A DNA stretch of 64,000 bases from NCBI GenBank assembly GCA_039028895.1, contig JBCCHF010000005.1, forward strand, positions 1-64,000. Reading direction: 5' to 3'. The translations under genes and the position numbers were made by a program. Positions 33,175 through 42,579 of this stretch are shown one piece after another. Each line of letters begins with the position of its first letter. Position 1 is the first letter of the stretch. The DNA is from JAHDCJ01 sp039028895 (GTDB lineage Bacteria; Bacteroidota; Bacteroidia; Chitinophagales; Saprospiraceae). Below the pieces are notes generated by a model that saw only the letters and a program-made list of their open reading frames with translations, searched no databases and was not told the DNA's origin.

Positions 33175-33697
33175 TAAATTTATGAGGGAAAACCGGGCTG
33201 CCTTTGATGCCGCTGAGCCCGATAGCATGATATGGGACAATATTGAAAAGGCCATCACACCAGCAGGCCAGTCAAAAGTTGTCAATATCTGGGGGTATGC
33301 AAGAGTTGCCGCAGTAGCCATACTACTCTTGACCATTGGCGCCATTGGTGGTAGTTATTTCTCCGGGTCTGCTTACCAAAGTCCAGGCCTTGTTATGCAG
33401 GACCTGAGTACTGAGTACGCTGAAGCAGAAGCCTACTATGTGAGTCAGATCAATCAGAAGATGGATCAAATAAAAACTTTTGATTTGTCAGAATCTGTTG
33501 TTGAAGATATTCAGTCGCTTAATGATGAGTTTAATAGCCTACGCTCAAAACTAGGGGATGAGGTAACTGATGAGGTGATCATTTCAGCAATGATTGAAAA
33601 CTATAAGACCAAGATCCGTATTCTTGAAAGAGTAGTTGACCGTATGGAAAAATCTGAACAAGAAAAAACTAAACATAATGATGAAATTCAACTTTAA
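33158..33697 (+). CDS. probable anti-sigma factor (single-span membrane protein)
   Basis: 179 residues: a cytoplasmic N-terminus of about 45 residues, one transmembrane helix (about 46-68, containing VAAVAILLLTIGAIGG), then a periplasmic part rich in coiled-coil heptads (EAEAYYVSQINQKMDQIK and MIENYKTKIRILERVVDRM). It overlaps the ECF sigma gene by 17 bases and the next gene by about 20, the arrangement of a sigma/anti-sigma pair. No zinc-binding HxxxCxxC motif is present, so identification rests on topology and position. Confidence 0.7.
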   Translation: MQDQLDKFMRENRAAFDAAEPDSMIWDNIEKAITPAGQSKVVNIWGYARVAAVAILLLTIGAIGGSYFSGSAYQSPGLVMQDLSTEYAEAEAYYVSQINQKMDQIKTFDLSESVVEDIQSLNDEFNSLRSKLGDEVTDEVIISAMIENYKTKIRILERVVDRMEKSEQEKTKHNDEIQL

Positions 33698-34811
33698 AAC
33701 CGTGTCTCTGTTGGTTGCCGTCATACTTTTGACATCATTTAACCAGGCGGAAGCCAATAAGGAATACACAAAAGTTATCCATAAGGAATTCAGTATCGAT
33801 CCCGAAGGGGAGGTTTCTCTTGAAAATCGTCGTGGTACTGTAGAAGTCGTTTCATGGGACCAGCCTAGCGTTGAAATTGAAGTCACTATAACCGTAGAAG
33901 CCAGAAACGAAGACGATGCCAATGAAGTATTCGATAAAATCGACATCAACTTCTCCGATAACGGTCAGTCAGTCAGTGCCACAACAGAGGTCGAAACTTC
34001 AAATAAAAAGCGCTCATGGTGGAATTGGTCATGGCACGGCAAGAACAAAATCGACTATTCTGTAGACTATAAAGTCAAGATGCCAAAGACCTGTGATCTC
34101 GACCTTGAGCATTCTTATGGGCATGCAACTGTAACCGATCTACTAGCTGATGCCGTCATAGAATTAAAGTATGGAGATTTAAAGATGGGAAAGATTGGAG
34201 GAGACCTGGATCTTGAGCTGGGATATGGCGAAGCAAAAGTCAATGAAGCATCAAAAGTGGATGCGGAAATATGGTATAGTGAATTCACCATCACTTCACT
34301 TGACAAACTGGATATTGAAAGTCGTTATTCAGATATTTCAGTGGACTATGCAGATGAAGTGGATTCCGAATCGCAATACGATCATTATTCAATTGGTCAA
34401 GCTGAAGATTTTAAGAGTAATGGCCGATATGATGACATTGAAATTGAAAGAGTTAATAATTTAAATGTTGAAAGCCATTACAGCGATTACATACTTGGCC
34501 ATCTTTCCCAATCTGCTGATTTGCAAATGGAATATGGCGATGCCAAGATCAAGCGTTTGGTAGACGGGTTTAACCGGGTAAAATTGAAAGGTAATCATGT
34601 AGATTTCAAGATTTTCCCAGATGAGGATGCTTCCTATATGTTAAATATTGAGTCTGTGTACACTCATGTAGAATATCCTAAGCAGATATTGCGTTCTAAT
34701 ATTGACCGGGAGGGTGCAAAACTTGAGTTTGACGGAATAATTGGCCGTGATGGCGATACACAATCAGAGATAAGAGCCGATACGTACTATGGGCAGTTAA
34801 TTATAGATTAA
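33678..34811 (+). CDS. DUF4097-like secreted beta-helical protein
   Basis: Start taken at the ATG pair 33678/33681, which gives a signal peptide (MKFNFKTVSLLVAVILLTSFNQAEA); an upstream ATG at 33636 lies inside the anti-sigma gene. About 378 residues. The mature protein opens with a beta-sandwich (FSIDPEGEVSLENRRGTVEV). It then runs through repeats of about 20 residues with a Y-G/S-D/E core (LEHSYGHATV, LKYGDLKMG, LELGYGEAKV, IESRYSDISV, VESHYSDYI, MEYGDAKI), typical of DUF4097/bactofilin-like parallel beta helices. It is co-expressed with the ECF sigma module and may be its envelope-stress sensor or target. Confidence 0.75.
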   Translation: MMKFNFKTVSLLVAVILLTSFNQAEANKEYTKVIHKEFSIDPEGEVSLENRRGTVEVVSWDQPSVEIEVTITVEARNEDDANEVFDKIDINFSDNGQSVSATTEVETSNKKRSWWNWSWHGKNKIDYSVDYKVKMPKTCDLDLEHSYGHATVTDLLADAVIELKYGDLKMGKIGGDLDLELGYGEAKVNEASKVDAEIWYSEFTITSLDKLDIESRYSDISVDYADEVDSESQYDHYSIGQAEDFKSNGRYDDIEIERVNNLNVESHYSDYILGHLSQSADLQMEYGDAKIKRLVDGFNRVKLKGNHVDFKIFPDEDASYMLNIESVYTHVEYPKQILRSNIDREGAKLEFDGIIGRDGDTQSEIRADTYYGQLIID

Positions 34812-34915
34812 AACGTACAGCGATTCTAAAGACATTTGGAGAATTCTTAAAGTAGAAAACAACCATGTCAAAATGTTGAAACGCGAAATACGCTAAAAAT
34901 ACTTGTGAGAGAGGG

Positions 34916-34960
34916 ACCATTTCTTCGGGCAGGTTAGCTGCTTGTTGAAATGGTTTTTTT
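34916..34960 (+). terminator. rho-independent terminator with internal loop
   Basis: ACCATTTC (34916-34923) pairs with GAAATGGT (34947-34954), with an inner GCAG/CTGC stem between them, and is followed by a run of T. It ends the ECF-anti-sigma-DUF4097 unit. Confidence 0.75.
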
Positions 34961-34991
34961 GTATTTTAGCAGCACAACTATTCTTCATCCA

Positions 34992-36386
34992 ATGAAATTA
35001 AAATTTTGCGGTGCAGCCCGCGTAGTAACCGGGAGTGCTCATTTACTCACTCTAGACAATGGATACAAGATCCTGATGGATTGTGGCCTGCTCCAGGGTA
35101 GAAACCCTGGTTTGGAAGACTTTAACGAATCTTTTCATTTTGATCCGAAAGAAGTCGACCTGATGATACTTTCTCATGCTCATATAGATCATAGTGGGCG
35201 AATTCCTAAATTGGTCAGAGACGGCTTTACAGGCAATATACTATGTACTCATGCTACAAGAAGCCTTTGTTCGATCATGTTGCTCGACAGTGCCAAGATC
35301 CAGGTGCGTGATGCTGCATATTACAATAAGAAAAACCCCAAAGCCGAGAAGGAAGAGCCACTCTATGAAACCAAGGATGTCAAAAAGGCCATGAACTTGT
35401 TTATCGGCCTTAGTTATGACAGGTGGCATTATGTGACTGATGGCGTGAGGCTGTTGTTGCGCGATGCTGGTCATCTTCTTGGCAGCGCCAGTGTCACCCT
35501 TGAAATCGACCGTCCGGGGCAAGACCCTGTTAGGGTTGGATTTACAGGTGATATCGGTAGGCCGATGCGCCCAATATTGAGAGATCCCATTCAAATGCCG
35601 GAAGTGGACTACCTGATTTGCGAATCAACCTATGGCAATCGCGATCATATTGCAGCAAAAGTGGAAACCGAGAAGTTCATCGAAATTATGAAGGAAGTTT
35701 GCGTCAAAAGAAAAGGCAAGCTTCTGATCCCAGCTTTCAGCGTAGGGCGCACCCAGGAAGTGGTTTACATGATGGACCAACTGGAGAATGAAGGCCTATT
35801 GCCAAAGATTCCTGTTTTCGTTGATAGTCCGCTGGCGGTAAATGCCACCCAGATTTACGGATCACACCCTGAATGTTATGACGAAGAACTTAACGAATAC
35901 CTGTTAATCGACTCCAACCCATTTGGATTTAGAGACCTGAGTTACATCCGTGATCGCAGATCTTCTAAACAACTGAATGACTATCGGGGAGGTTGTGTGG
36001 TGATCAGTGCAGCAGGGATGTTGAATGCAGGTCGGTCCAAACATCATCTGTTCAATATGATCGGTAATGCCAGAAATGGTGTTTTGATGGTTGGCTATTG
36101 TGCGCCTTCAACTCCTGGAGGAAGACTCCAGGCCGGAGCCGAAGAGATCACTTTGTTTTACAAAACCCTTCCTGTAAAGGCATCTATACACAGGCTTGAA
36201 TCTATTTCCGGTCATGGAGACCGTGGAGAGATGCGTGACTTTATTAGCAATCAACGTAAATTGAAGTCCATGTACCTCGTACATGGTGAGTACGAGTCGC
36301 AGGTTGAGTTCAGAGCTTATCTGGAAAAATATGGCTATTCAAATATAGAAATACCGTCACTTGGCCAGGAATTTACACTACCTTAG
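34992..36386 (+). CDS. beta-CASP metallo-beta-lactamase-fold RNA hydrolase
   Basis: Start taken at 34992 (MKLKFCGAARVVTGS), the family N-terminus; an in-frame ATG at 34950 falls in the preceding terminator. 464 residues. Metal motifs are SHAHIDHSGR, RDAGHLLGSAS and FTGDIGR; the beta-CASP domain has PAFSVGRTQEVVYMM and FVDSPLAVNATQIY; the C-terminal RMMBL part has SISGHGDRGEM and LVHGEYESQ. Related proteins (CPSF73/YSH1-like) cleave RNA. Acting on RNA is inferred from family. Confidence 0.92.
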   Translation: MKLKFCGAARVVTGSAHLLTLDNGYKILMDCGLLQGRNPGLEDFNESFHFDPKEVDLMILSHAHIDHSGRIPKLVRDGFTGNILCTHATRSLCSIMLLDSAKIQVRDAAYYNKKNPKAEKEEPLYETKDVKKAMNLFIGLSYDRWHYVTDGVRLLLRDAGHLLGSASVTLEIDRPGQDPVRVGFTGDIGRPMRPILRDPIQMPEVDYLICESTYGNRDHIAAKVETEKFIEIMKEVCVKRKGKLLIPAFSVGRTQEVVYMMDQLENEGLLPKIPVFVDSPLAVNATQIYGSHPECYDEELNEYLLIDSNPFGFRDLSYIRDRRSSKQLNDYRGGCVVISAAGMLNAGRSKHHLFNMIGNARNGVLMVGYCAPSTPGGRLQAGAEEITLFYKTLPVKASIHRLESISGHGDRGEMRDFISNQRKLKSMYLVHGEYESQVEFRAYLEKYGYSNIEIPSLGQEFTLP

Positions 36387-36620
36387 CCAGCGTGACGACA
36401 ATTGGCTACGTTTACACCAATAAAGTTCACCAAGGGTTTGTTCAGCAAATGTTTTTTGCAGAAATTCAATCCTCAATAAGTCCGAACTGCACTAAATCGG
36501 GTTTTGCAATAATTTTGTCAACTTGACGTTGGGTAAACCGGGGTTTATCATCTCCGGCACTCTTTTTGCTAACCCTTATACCCGAGGAATCGAGAAGGAG
36601 GCTATCCAAAATTAAACCGT

Positions 36621-38141
36621 ATGAAGTATCAAAGTACCTTATTTCCATTTGTACTAATCCTCCTCCTTACTATAGCTGCTTGTAATCCGTTTGCCAATGA
36701 CGGGATTGACCTTACACGTTGGAATCCGGGCGTTGCAGCGCCCCTCTTCTATGCAACGGTCACAGTAGAGGAATTGCTTGAGAGTTATGAAGATGACGGG
36801 GCTGTGATCGAAGATGACGGCGAAGGCAGGCTGACGCTTGTTTATACCGAAGAAGGTTATTCAGTCGACCTCGCAGAATTATTTGAGGTCATTCCGGATA
36901 TAGAATTCCCTTTACCAGATAACGTTTTTGTATTTCCTTACGAATTACCGAATAATATCAGCATTGATTATATCGATATCAAATCAGGCAAAATCAAATA
37001 TGAGATTATCTCTCCATTTTTGGAGCCTATAGACGTCACCCTTCGAATTGAACAAATCGACCTTGAAGGGGCGATCTTTGAAGAAACATTTACCGTTAAC
37101 TTTCTTCAGAACAATGGAGAATTCGATGTCGCTGATTATCGACTGACCCCTGATAATGACACACTTTATATCGAGTATGATGCCTATAAAGTTTCCGATG
37201 GTACAGAAGTAGATCTGGACGGCCTTATTGGCATAGAGTTTTCTCAGTTGAAGCACTCCTATGCACAAGGATACCTTGGTACGGGGACTTATGAAACAGA
37301 CCGGGATACCATTGATGTTGACTTTTTTGAGTATTTCAATTCGGGAACGGTTTTCCTGGAGGAACCTTCCATCCAGGTTACGATTCGTAATTCCTTTGGA
37401 TTTCCCGTAAGGTTAACATTCTCCATATTAGATGCGATAACAAAAGATGGGGATAGAATTCCTTTGTCCAATGCCCAATTGGCTGATGGGATTGATTTTA
37501 ATTATCCGCTACTTTCGGAAGTAGGAGAATTTAAAGATACCTACTTTGAAATCAACCAGGAAAATTCCAACCTTGAAAATATGATTGGACAACCCATTTC
37601 GGGTATCGACTATGAGATTGTACCTATTGCCAATCCTGATAGTGACACATCAGTAATTGGCTTCCTGACGGATACCAGTTTCTTTTCTGTAGATGTACTT
37701 GTTGAACTGCCGCTCTATGGCAGGGCACAGGATTTTGTGTTTTCTGACACCTTTGACATCGATTTGTCTGATCTGGACCGGGTTACAGATGCTGAATTCA
37801 AACTAGTGGCTGATAATGGCTTTCCAATGGATGTAGATATGCAGATTTACTTTTATGATAATGCCGGGCAGGAAATCGATGTACTTTTTAAAGATGCTGA
37901 TCGCCAGGTAATGGCTGCGGCCACTGTTGATGAAGATGGAAAAGTGAATGGTGTAACGACGACTGAGACGATTGAAAAAGTAGAAGGAACCAGGTTTACC
38001 AATATTAGAGACAGGGCTGTTAAAGCAGTTCTTACCAATACATTTTCCACTGTTGATGGTGGGAATACATCAGTTCGAATCTTTAGTGATTACACTGTTA
38101 ATGCCCGATTGGGCGTGATTGCAGGTGTAGATCCTGATTAA
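36621..38141 (+). CDS. lipoprotein of a CNPFAND family, copy 1, function unknown
   Basis: A 506-residue lipoprotein: hydrophobic leader and lipobox LLTIAAC, with the mature end CNPFANDGIDLTRWNPGVAAP, split. The body is rich in beta-strand pattern and D/E, with segments DIKSGKIKYEI, HSYAQGYLGTGTYETDRDTI, SFGFPVRLTFSILDAI and a C-terminal DYTVNARLGVIAGVDPD. It is paralogous along its full length to the next gene. Lipidation at the outer membrane is inferred. I do not recognise a named domain. Confidence 0.85.
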   Translation: MKYQSTLFPFVLILLLTIAACNPFANDGIDLTRWNPGVAAPLFYATVTVEELLESYEDDGAVIEDDGEGRLTLVYTEEGYSVDLAELFEVIPDIEFPLPDNVFVFPYELPNNISIDYIDIKSGKIKYEIISPFLEPIDVTLRIEQIDLEGAIFEETFTVNFLQNNGEFDVADYRLTPDNDTLYIEYDAYKVSDGTEVDLDGLIGIEFSQLKHSYAQGYLGTGTYETDRDTIDVDFFEYFNSGTVFLEEPSIQVTIRNSFGFPVRLTFSILDAITKDGDRIPLSNAQLADGIDFNYPLLSEVGEFKDTYFEINQENSNLENMIGQPISGIDYEIVPIANPDSDTSVIGFLTDTSFFSVDVLVELPLYGRAQDFVFSDTFDIDLSDLDRVTDAEFKLVADNGFPMDVDMQIYFYDNAGQEIDVLFKDADRQVMAAATVDEDGKVNGVTTTETIEKVEGTRFTNIRDRAVKAVLTNTFSTVDGGNTSVRIFSDYTVNARLGVIAGVDPD

Positions 38142-38281
38142 AGGTACTTAGGGAACTGTTTCCCTGGGACAAAATTGATACTGATCCTCCAAAATGACCT
38201 GAACAAGGTTAAAGCTATCCTCCATAATTGAACTATCCCTTTTTAGGGATAAGATCAGAAGTGTTAACTTTAAGCGTATTT
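38142..38281. repeat. gap with two perfect hairpins between the paralogous lipoprotein genes
   Basis: GGGAA-ctgt-TTCCC (38151-38164) and TATCCC-ttttta-GGGATA (38234-38251) lie in the 140-base gap. Neither is followed by a strong T-run. They may tune relative expression of the two copies. Confidence 0.4.
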
Positions 38282-39787
38282 ATGAAAACCAAAAGCTTAC
38301 TATCATTACTTTTTGGGGCTTGTCTGCTTTGGCTGGGAGGATGTAATCCGTTTGCCAACGATATTTCTCTTGACGATTGGCAGCCCGAATTAGCTGTTCC
38401 CCTGTTTGAATCTTCGGTCAATGTTGTTGACCTGCTTGAAGGGTTTGATGAGTTGGGTGAAGTGCAAATTGACCCCGACAACCTGATCAGACTCGTTTAC
38501 AAATCCGATTATTACGAGGTAACCAGCACTGAACTATTGACCCTGGTTCCCCAAAATACATTTGTGCTTTGGGATACTGTCAGGCATTATACACTGGATC
38601 TCAATAATGCCAATATTGAAGAAATCCGAGTAAAATCCGGTAATTTATTCTATCAAGTTGGTCATCTTACCTGGAGCGGTGTCACGGTTAACCTTACCGT
38701 ACCGCAGGCTACAAAAGATGGCGTGGTTTTCAATGAAGATTTTCCACTGACTAGTTTTTTAACCCAGGGCTATTTTGATCTTGAAGGCTATTCTTTAAGA
38801 CCTACAAATGATACAGTAACTTTTAAGTATACGGCTCGTACAGCTAATGGTACTGAATTTGAGTTTAATAATACCTTTTCCCTCCAGTTTCAGGATGTTG
38901 AACATACTTTCGTTCAAGGCTACCTGGGCACTGCTACATATTTTGTTCCCAGAGATAGCATTGAAATCGACTTTTTTGACTTTTTCCTAAGTGGTTCTGC
39001 CTTTTTTGAAGATCCTGTTGTGGAAGTGATTGTAGACAACTCATTCGGTTTTCCGGTAAGGGCATCAGTAGAGATTCTGGAAGCAGTGCGGACAGACGGT
39101 TCGATCATTCCAATAGCCAACCTTGATCTCGAGGAAGGTATAGACTTTAATTATCCCTCTCTAAACGAAATAGGTCAGACCAAATACACTTCATTCATAT
39201 TTGACAAGAACAATTCGAATATTGAAAATGTGATTGGCCAGCCTATTAGTCTTGTGGACTACAAAGCCACGCCGTGGGCAAATCCGGATGGAGACAGCAC
39301 CATAATTGGATTTGTCACTGATTCGAGTAGTATGGGATTTGAGGTCAGAGCGGATTTACCATTTTACGGCCGCCTTAACGGGTTTACAGTTGCGGACACC
39401 TTTGATTTTGATATAACGGACCGTGATGAAATAAACTACGCAGAATTTAAGTTGATTACAGAAAATGGCTTCCCGACAGATGTCGATATGCAATTAACGT
39501 TTATTGACGCAGAAGATCAAATTCTTGATTCGCTTATGATCAACGATTCGAGGATATTAACTGCGGCAAATGTCAACAGTGAAGGGGAAGTCACTCAACC
39601 CCAGGTAAAAGAAACATTTATCCGCCTTGAAGACAGTCGCCTTGAAAGAATTAGACTCAACGCCAGAAGGATTGTGGTTCGCACTTCGATATCCACACTC
39701 AACGGCGGAGATGTTTCCGTGCCAATTTATGCGGATTATAGTGTCGATTATCGCGTAGGCCTTATTGCAGGTGTAGATCCTGATTAA
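38282..39787 (+). CDS. lipoprotein of a CNPFAND family, copy 2, function unknown
   Basis: Start taken at 38282 (MKTKSLLSLLFGACLLWLGGC), which gives a proper lipoprotein leader; the earlier in-frame ATG at 38228 adds 18 residues before it. 501 residues. After the lipobox cysteine it reads CNPFANDISLDDWQPELAVP, matching copy 1. The shared blocks recur: HTFVQGYLGTATYFVPRDSI, SFGFPVRASVEILEAV, ENGFPTDVDMQLTF and the terminal DYSVDYRVGLIAGVDPD. A tandem duplication is clear. The following DUF5723 barrel starts about 40 bases later and is probably co-transcribed. Confidence 0.85.
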   Translation: MKTKSLLSLLFGACLLWLGGCNPFANDISLDDWQPELAVPLFESSVNVVDLLEGFDELGEVQIDPDNLIRLVYKSDYYEVTSTELLTLVPQNTFVLWDTVRHYTLDLNNANIEEIRVKSGNLFYQVGHLTWSGVTVNLTVPQATKDGVVFNEDFPLTSFLTQGYFDLEGYSLRPTNDTVTFKYTARTANGTEFEFNNTFSLQFQDVEHTFVQGYLGTATYFVPRDSIEIDFFDFFLSGSAFFEDPVVEVIVDNSFGFPVRASVEILEAVRTDGSIIPIANLDLEEGIDFNYPSLNEIGQTKYTSFIFDKNNSNIENVIGQPISLVDYKATPWANPDGDSTIIGFVTDSSSMGFEVRADLPFYGRLNGFTVADTFDFDITDRDEINYAEFKLITENGFPTDVDMQLTFIDAEDQILDSLMINDSRILTAANVNSEGEVTQPQVKETFIRLEDSRLERIRLNARRIVVRTSISTLNGGDVSVPIYADYSVDYRVGLIAGVDPD

Positions 39788-39829
39788 TTACCCCAATTTT
39801 ATCAAAACCATTCGCTCACATAAATTACT

Positions 39830-41209
39830 ATGAATTTTAAAGTCTTTTTTGCCGGAATACTAATTGTTTTTTTGTCAATTGGTGCAAAGGCTCAGCACGA
39901 ACTTGGCCTTCACTTTATGAAACAAGTTGGCCAGTCTGCTTTGACCAATCCGGCATTTATCAGTGATCACGTTATTGGCGTAAATCTCGCTTCACCATAC
40001 ATTAATCTATTCAATACATCTTTGGTCGTTAATGACTTTTTATTCGAAATTCCGGGAACCGATTCCCTGAGAGTTGATCTTGATCCAGCCATTGAAAGAA
40101 TGGACGATAAAAATAATTCAACGTTTTACAATCTTCATTATGACATCCTGCACCTTACCTATCGTTGGAAAAATTGGCAGTATAGCCTCTCTTATAGTTT
40201 GAAACATAACGCTTACGCGAATTATTCAAAGACTTTCGCCGATGTGGTTTGGAATGGCAATGGTAACTACGTTGGTCAAAACATAGAGGTTGGCCCAGAT
40301 TTCCAAACATTCTTGTACCACGAAATTGCAGCAGGCGCTGCTTACCAATTTGATTTTGGACTTTCCGTAGGTGCGAGAGTGAAATACCTGGCTGGCGTAG
40401 CAGATTTTTCTGCCAGTGAAGACCGTCAATCTATCCAGTTGTTTACTGATGATGATATCTACCAGATCACTTTGAATACTGATTATGTCATACAGTCTTC
40501 TTCATTTCCAGAGTTGGATGAGGATTTTCAGACAATTGGAGGCGAGGTATTGGAATTATTTCCCCATACCGGGAATTTTGGAAAAAACAGTGGAATCGCC
40601 TTTGACCTTGGATTTGAGTTTGATGTGAATGACAAGTTAAGCGTTGCCGGTTCAGTCATTAATCTTGGCGGAACAATCTCCTGGAGTGAAAATCTGAACA
40701 ATTACGTAAGTAACGACGAATTCAGATATGATGGAATTGATATCGGTCCACTAATCGAAGGAGATACACTCGACTTTTCCGCCATCGGTGATACTTTAAG
40801 CGAAATATTTGATATTCAGACGTCTACAAATTCTTCGAGTTATAAAAGTTCATTGCCTGTAAAATACTTTCTTAGCGCATCCTATGATATCGATGACGAT
40901 CTAAGGGTAGGTGGCTTGATATATAATGAGACGTTCAGAGGTCACAGTCACCCAGCTTTTGCTGTTTTTGGTCAAATGGATTTTCTCAAAGACAAACTGA
41001 GTTTGGGTGCAAGCGCTTCCTATCGGAATGGAGGAACATTTAACCTTGGCATTAATGGAGTGGCCAGCATAGGCCCGGTACAACTGTTTGCCAGTACAGA
41101 TAACATCCTTTCAGTATTTTCTCCCTATCAAAACAAAAATGCTAATATTAGGGCAGGCCTGAATCTTTTATTCTTCCCCAAAAAGAACGATAACGCTCCA
41201 GAAGAGTAA
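39830..41209 (+). CDS. DUF5723-family outer-membrane beta-barrel protein
   Basis: 459 residues with signal peptide MNFKVFFAGILIVFLSIGAKAQ. The opening HFMKQVGQSALTNPAFISDH resembles PorP/PorV-like and DUF5723 barrels. Long alternating strands follow, with AAGAAYQFDFGLSVGARVKY and DLGFEFDVNDKLSVAGSVINLGG. It sits directly behind the two CNPFAND lipoproteins, so a lipoprotein-barrel complex is a plausible inference. Family call is by eye. Confidence 0.75.
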   Translation: MNFKVFFAGILIVFLSIGAKAQHELGLHFMKQVGQSALTNPAFISDHVIGVNLASPYINLFNTSLVVNDFLFEIPGTDSLRVDLDPAIERMDDKNNSTFYNLHYDILHLTYRWKNWQYSLSYSLKHNAYANYSKTFADVVWNGNGNYVGQNIEVGPDFQTFLYHEIAAGAAYQFDFGLSVGARVKYLAGVADFSASEDRQSIQLFTDDDIYQITLNTDYVIQSSSFPELDEDFQTIGGEVLELFPHTGNFGKNSGIAFDLGFEFDVNDKLSVAGSVINLGGTISWSENLNNYVSNDEFRYDGIDIGPLIEGDTLDFSAIGDTLSEIFDIQTSTNSSSYKSSLPVKYFLSASYDIDDDLRVGGLIYNETFRGHSHPAFAVFGQMDFLKDKLSLGASASYRNGGTFNLGINGVASIGPVQLFASTDNILSVFSPYQNKNANIRAGLNLLFFPKKNDNAPEE

Positions 41210-41566
41210 ATTTCTATTGTCACAGTTCTGCGCCATTTAAGGCATCTGGTACAATTAGGAAAATTTAAATTTATACCCGAGAGGTACGTATTAGACAAAA
41301 TTTATTGTATATTCAAGCCTCTATGTTATAGGTAGGAGTTAGTCCATATTATTAGTCACAATTTGCCATTTTAACGACTTTACGAGGCAATAATCCTACT
41401 TATAATTGCATAGGTGCGATTCTCCAAAATAAAAATTGTTGTTAATGCGTTCCATAATTAGGAGTGGACTTGGGTCTTTTCCTAATTTAGAATACTGTAT
41501 CAAATGAATTATTGAGCGGATTTGCCAAACTAAAATAGCCAGAAACATCTCTTTAAAGCCCAGACA
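41210..41566. other. 357-base non-coding leader region of the DUF6089 gene
   Basis: AT-rich, with no open frame of note. I find no clear TTG-N17-19-TAnnTTTG promoter. The only outstanding structure is the hairpin at 41456-41487 (listed separately), which ends 79 bases before the next start. Confidence 0.6.
41456..41487 (+). ncRNA. candidate structured leader hairpin, copy 1
   Basis: AATTAGGA (41456-41463) pairs perfectly with TCCTAATT (41480-41487) around the loop GTGGACTTGGGTCTTT. Copy 2 at 55996-56020 has nearly the same loop (GTGGATTTAGGCCTT) on a stem whose outer pairs differ but still pair. Both stand before an outer-membrane protein gene. It is a candidate cis-acting RNA element; two copies are suggestive, not proof. 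Confidence 0.4.
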
Positions 41567-42553
41567 ATGTTTTGCATCAAGAAAAACTCTAATTTAGCCC
41601 CAATTCCGATTTTACTTTTACTTTTTGCTTTCTCCTATCTTACTCCCAATACCGCAAAAGGTCAATCCTATCTTTACGGTGGCGAAATGAACTTTGAAGT
41701 GGGTTTGAACTTTGGAGCTACCTGGTTTCTTGGAGACCTAGGTGGTGGAAAAGGGATAGGGAAATCTTTTATAAAAGATACCAACTTCCAGTTTACCAAA
41801 CCACTTGTTGGTCTGTACATGAGGTATCATTTCAATCAATTCCTTTCTTTTGGTATTAATGCGAACTGGGCTCAACTTGAGGCTGCTGACCGCGCTATTA
41901 GACCACGATCTGATGCGAGTCCTGAGTTCTTCAGATATATCAGGAATCTTCACTTTATGACCAATATCCTGGAAGCCCAGGCAGTAGTGGAGTTTCATCC
42001 CATCAATATTGAGTTAGTTAGCGGAGACTTTATCTCTGCTTACGGAATGGGCGGTATCGGCGTTTTTCATTTCGATCCTAAAACCGATTACTTCAACCCG
42101 CAGACCAATACCATTGAAACAGTTAAGCTTCAGCCACTTGGTACCGAAGGCCAGGGCATCCCTGGAACCGGAAGGAGCAAATATCAATTACTTGAAATGC
42201 AAGTTCCTCTAGCCATTGGTGTCAGGTATATCCTCCAAAACAAATATGTGTTCGGAATAGAGGCTATGCATAGACTTACCATGACTGACTATATCGATGA
42301 TGTCAGTACAACTTATGTTGATCCTGCATTATTCTATGCCAATTATGAAACACCTGTAGCTGATATGATCGCAGCTCTTGCCAGACGTTCACCTGAAATT
42401 GATCCAGGCGAACTTTATGGACGTATTACAGAGCCTGGGCGTATCAGAGGTGATTCCTCAGACAGGGATTCTTTTTATTCCATTACCTTCAGAGTGGGTA
42501 TTATGTTCAGCGGAGGTTATATGGGATATAGAGGTGGATGCCCTACATTCTAG
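41567..42553 (+). CDS. DUF6089-like outer-membrane beta-barrel protein
   Basis: 328 residues. The N-terminal leader contains PIPILLLLFAFSYLTPNTAKGQ. The mature part starts YGGEMNFEVGLNFGATWFLGDLGGG, split, the DUF6089 pattern. Further strands include YMRYHFNQFLSFGINANWAQLE and ALGVRYILQNKYVFGIEAMHRL-type segments, and it ends SGGYMGYRGGCPTF. It is convergent with prfC (27 bases between stops). It may be a porin-like or assembly protein; the function of the family is unknown to me. Confidence 0.8.
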   Translation: MFCIKKNSNLAPIPILLLLFAFSYLTPNTAKGQSYLYGGEMNFEVGLNFGATWFLGDLGGGKGIGKSFIKDTNFQFTKPLVGLYMRYHFNQFLSFGINANWAQLEAADRAIRPRSDASPEFFRYIRNLHFMTNILEAQAVVEFHPINIELVSGDFISAYGMGGIGVFHFDPKTDYFNPQTNTIETVKLQPLGTEGQGIPGTGRSKYQLLEMQVPLAIGVRYILQNKYVFGIEAMHRLTMTDYIDDVSTTYVDPALFYANYETPVADMIAALARRSPEIDPGELYGRITEPGRIRGDSSDRDSFYSITFRVGIMFSGGYMGYRGGCPTF

Positions 42554-42579
42554 GTCTAGGAGTCAATATTTTTTCTTTA

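Noticed and set aside
36466..36648. 60-codon minus-strand open frame ending KIIAKPDLVQFGLIED
   Set aside because: It looks somewhat protein-like, but it overlaps the lipoprotein start, has no family I recognise and no promoter. It could be a gene remnant; I do not have enough to list it.
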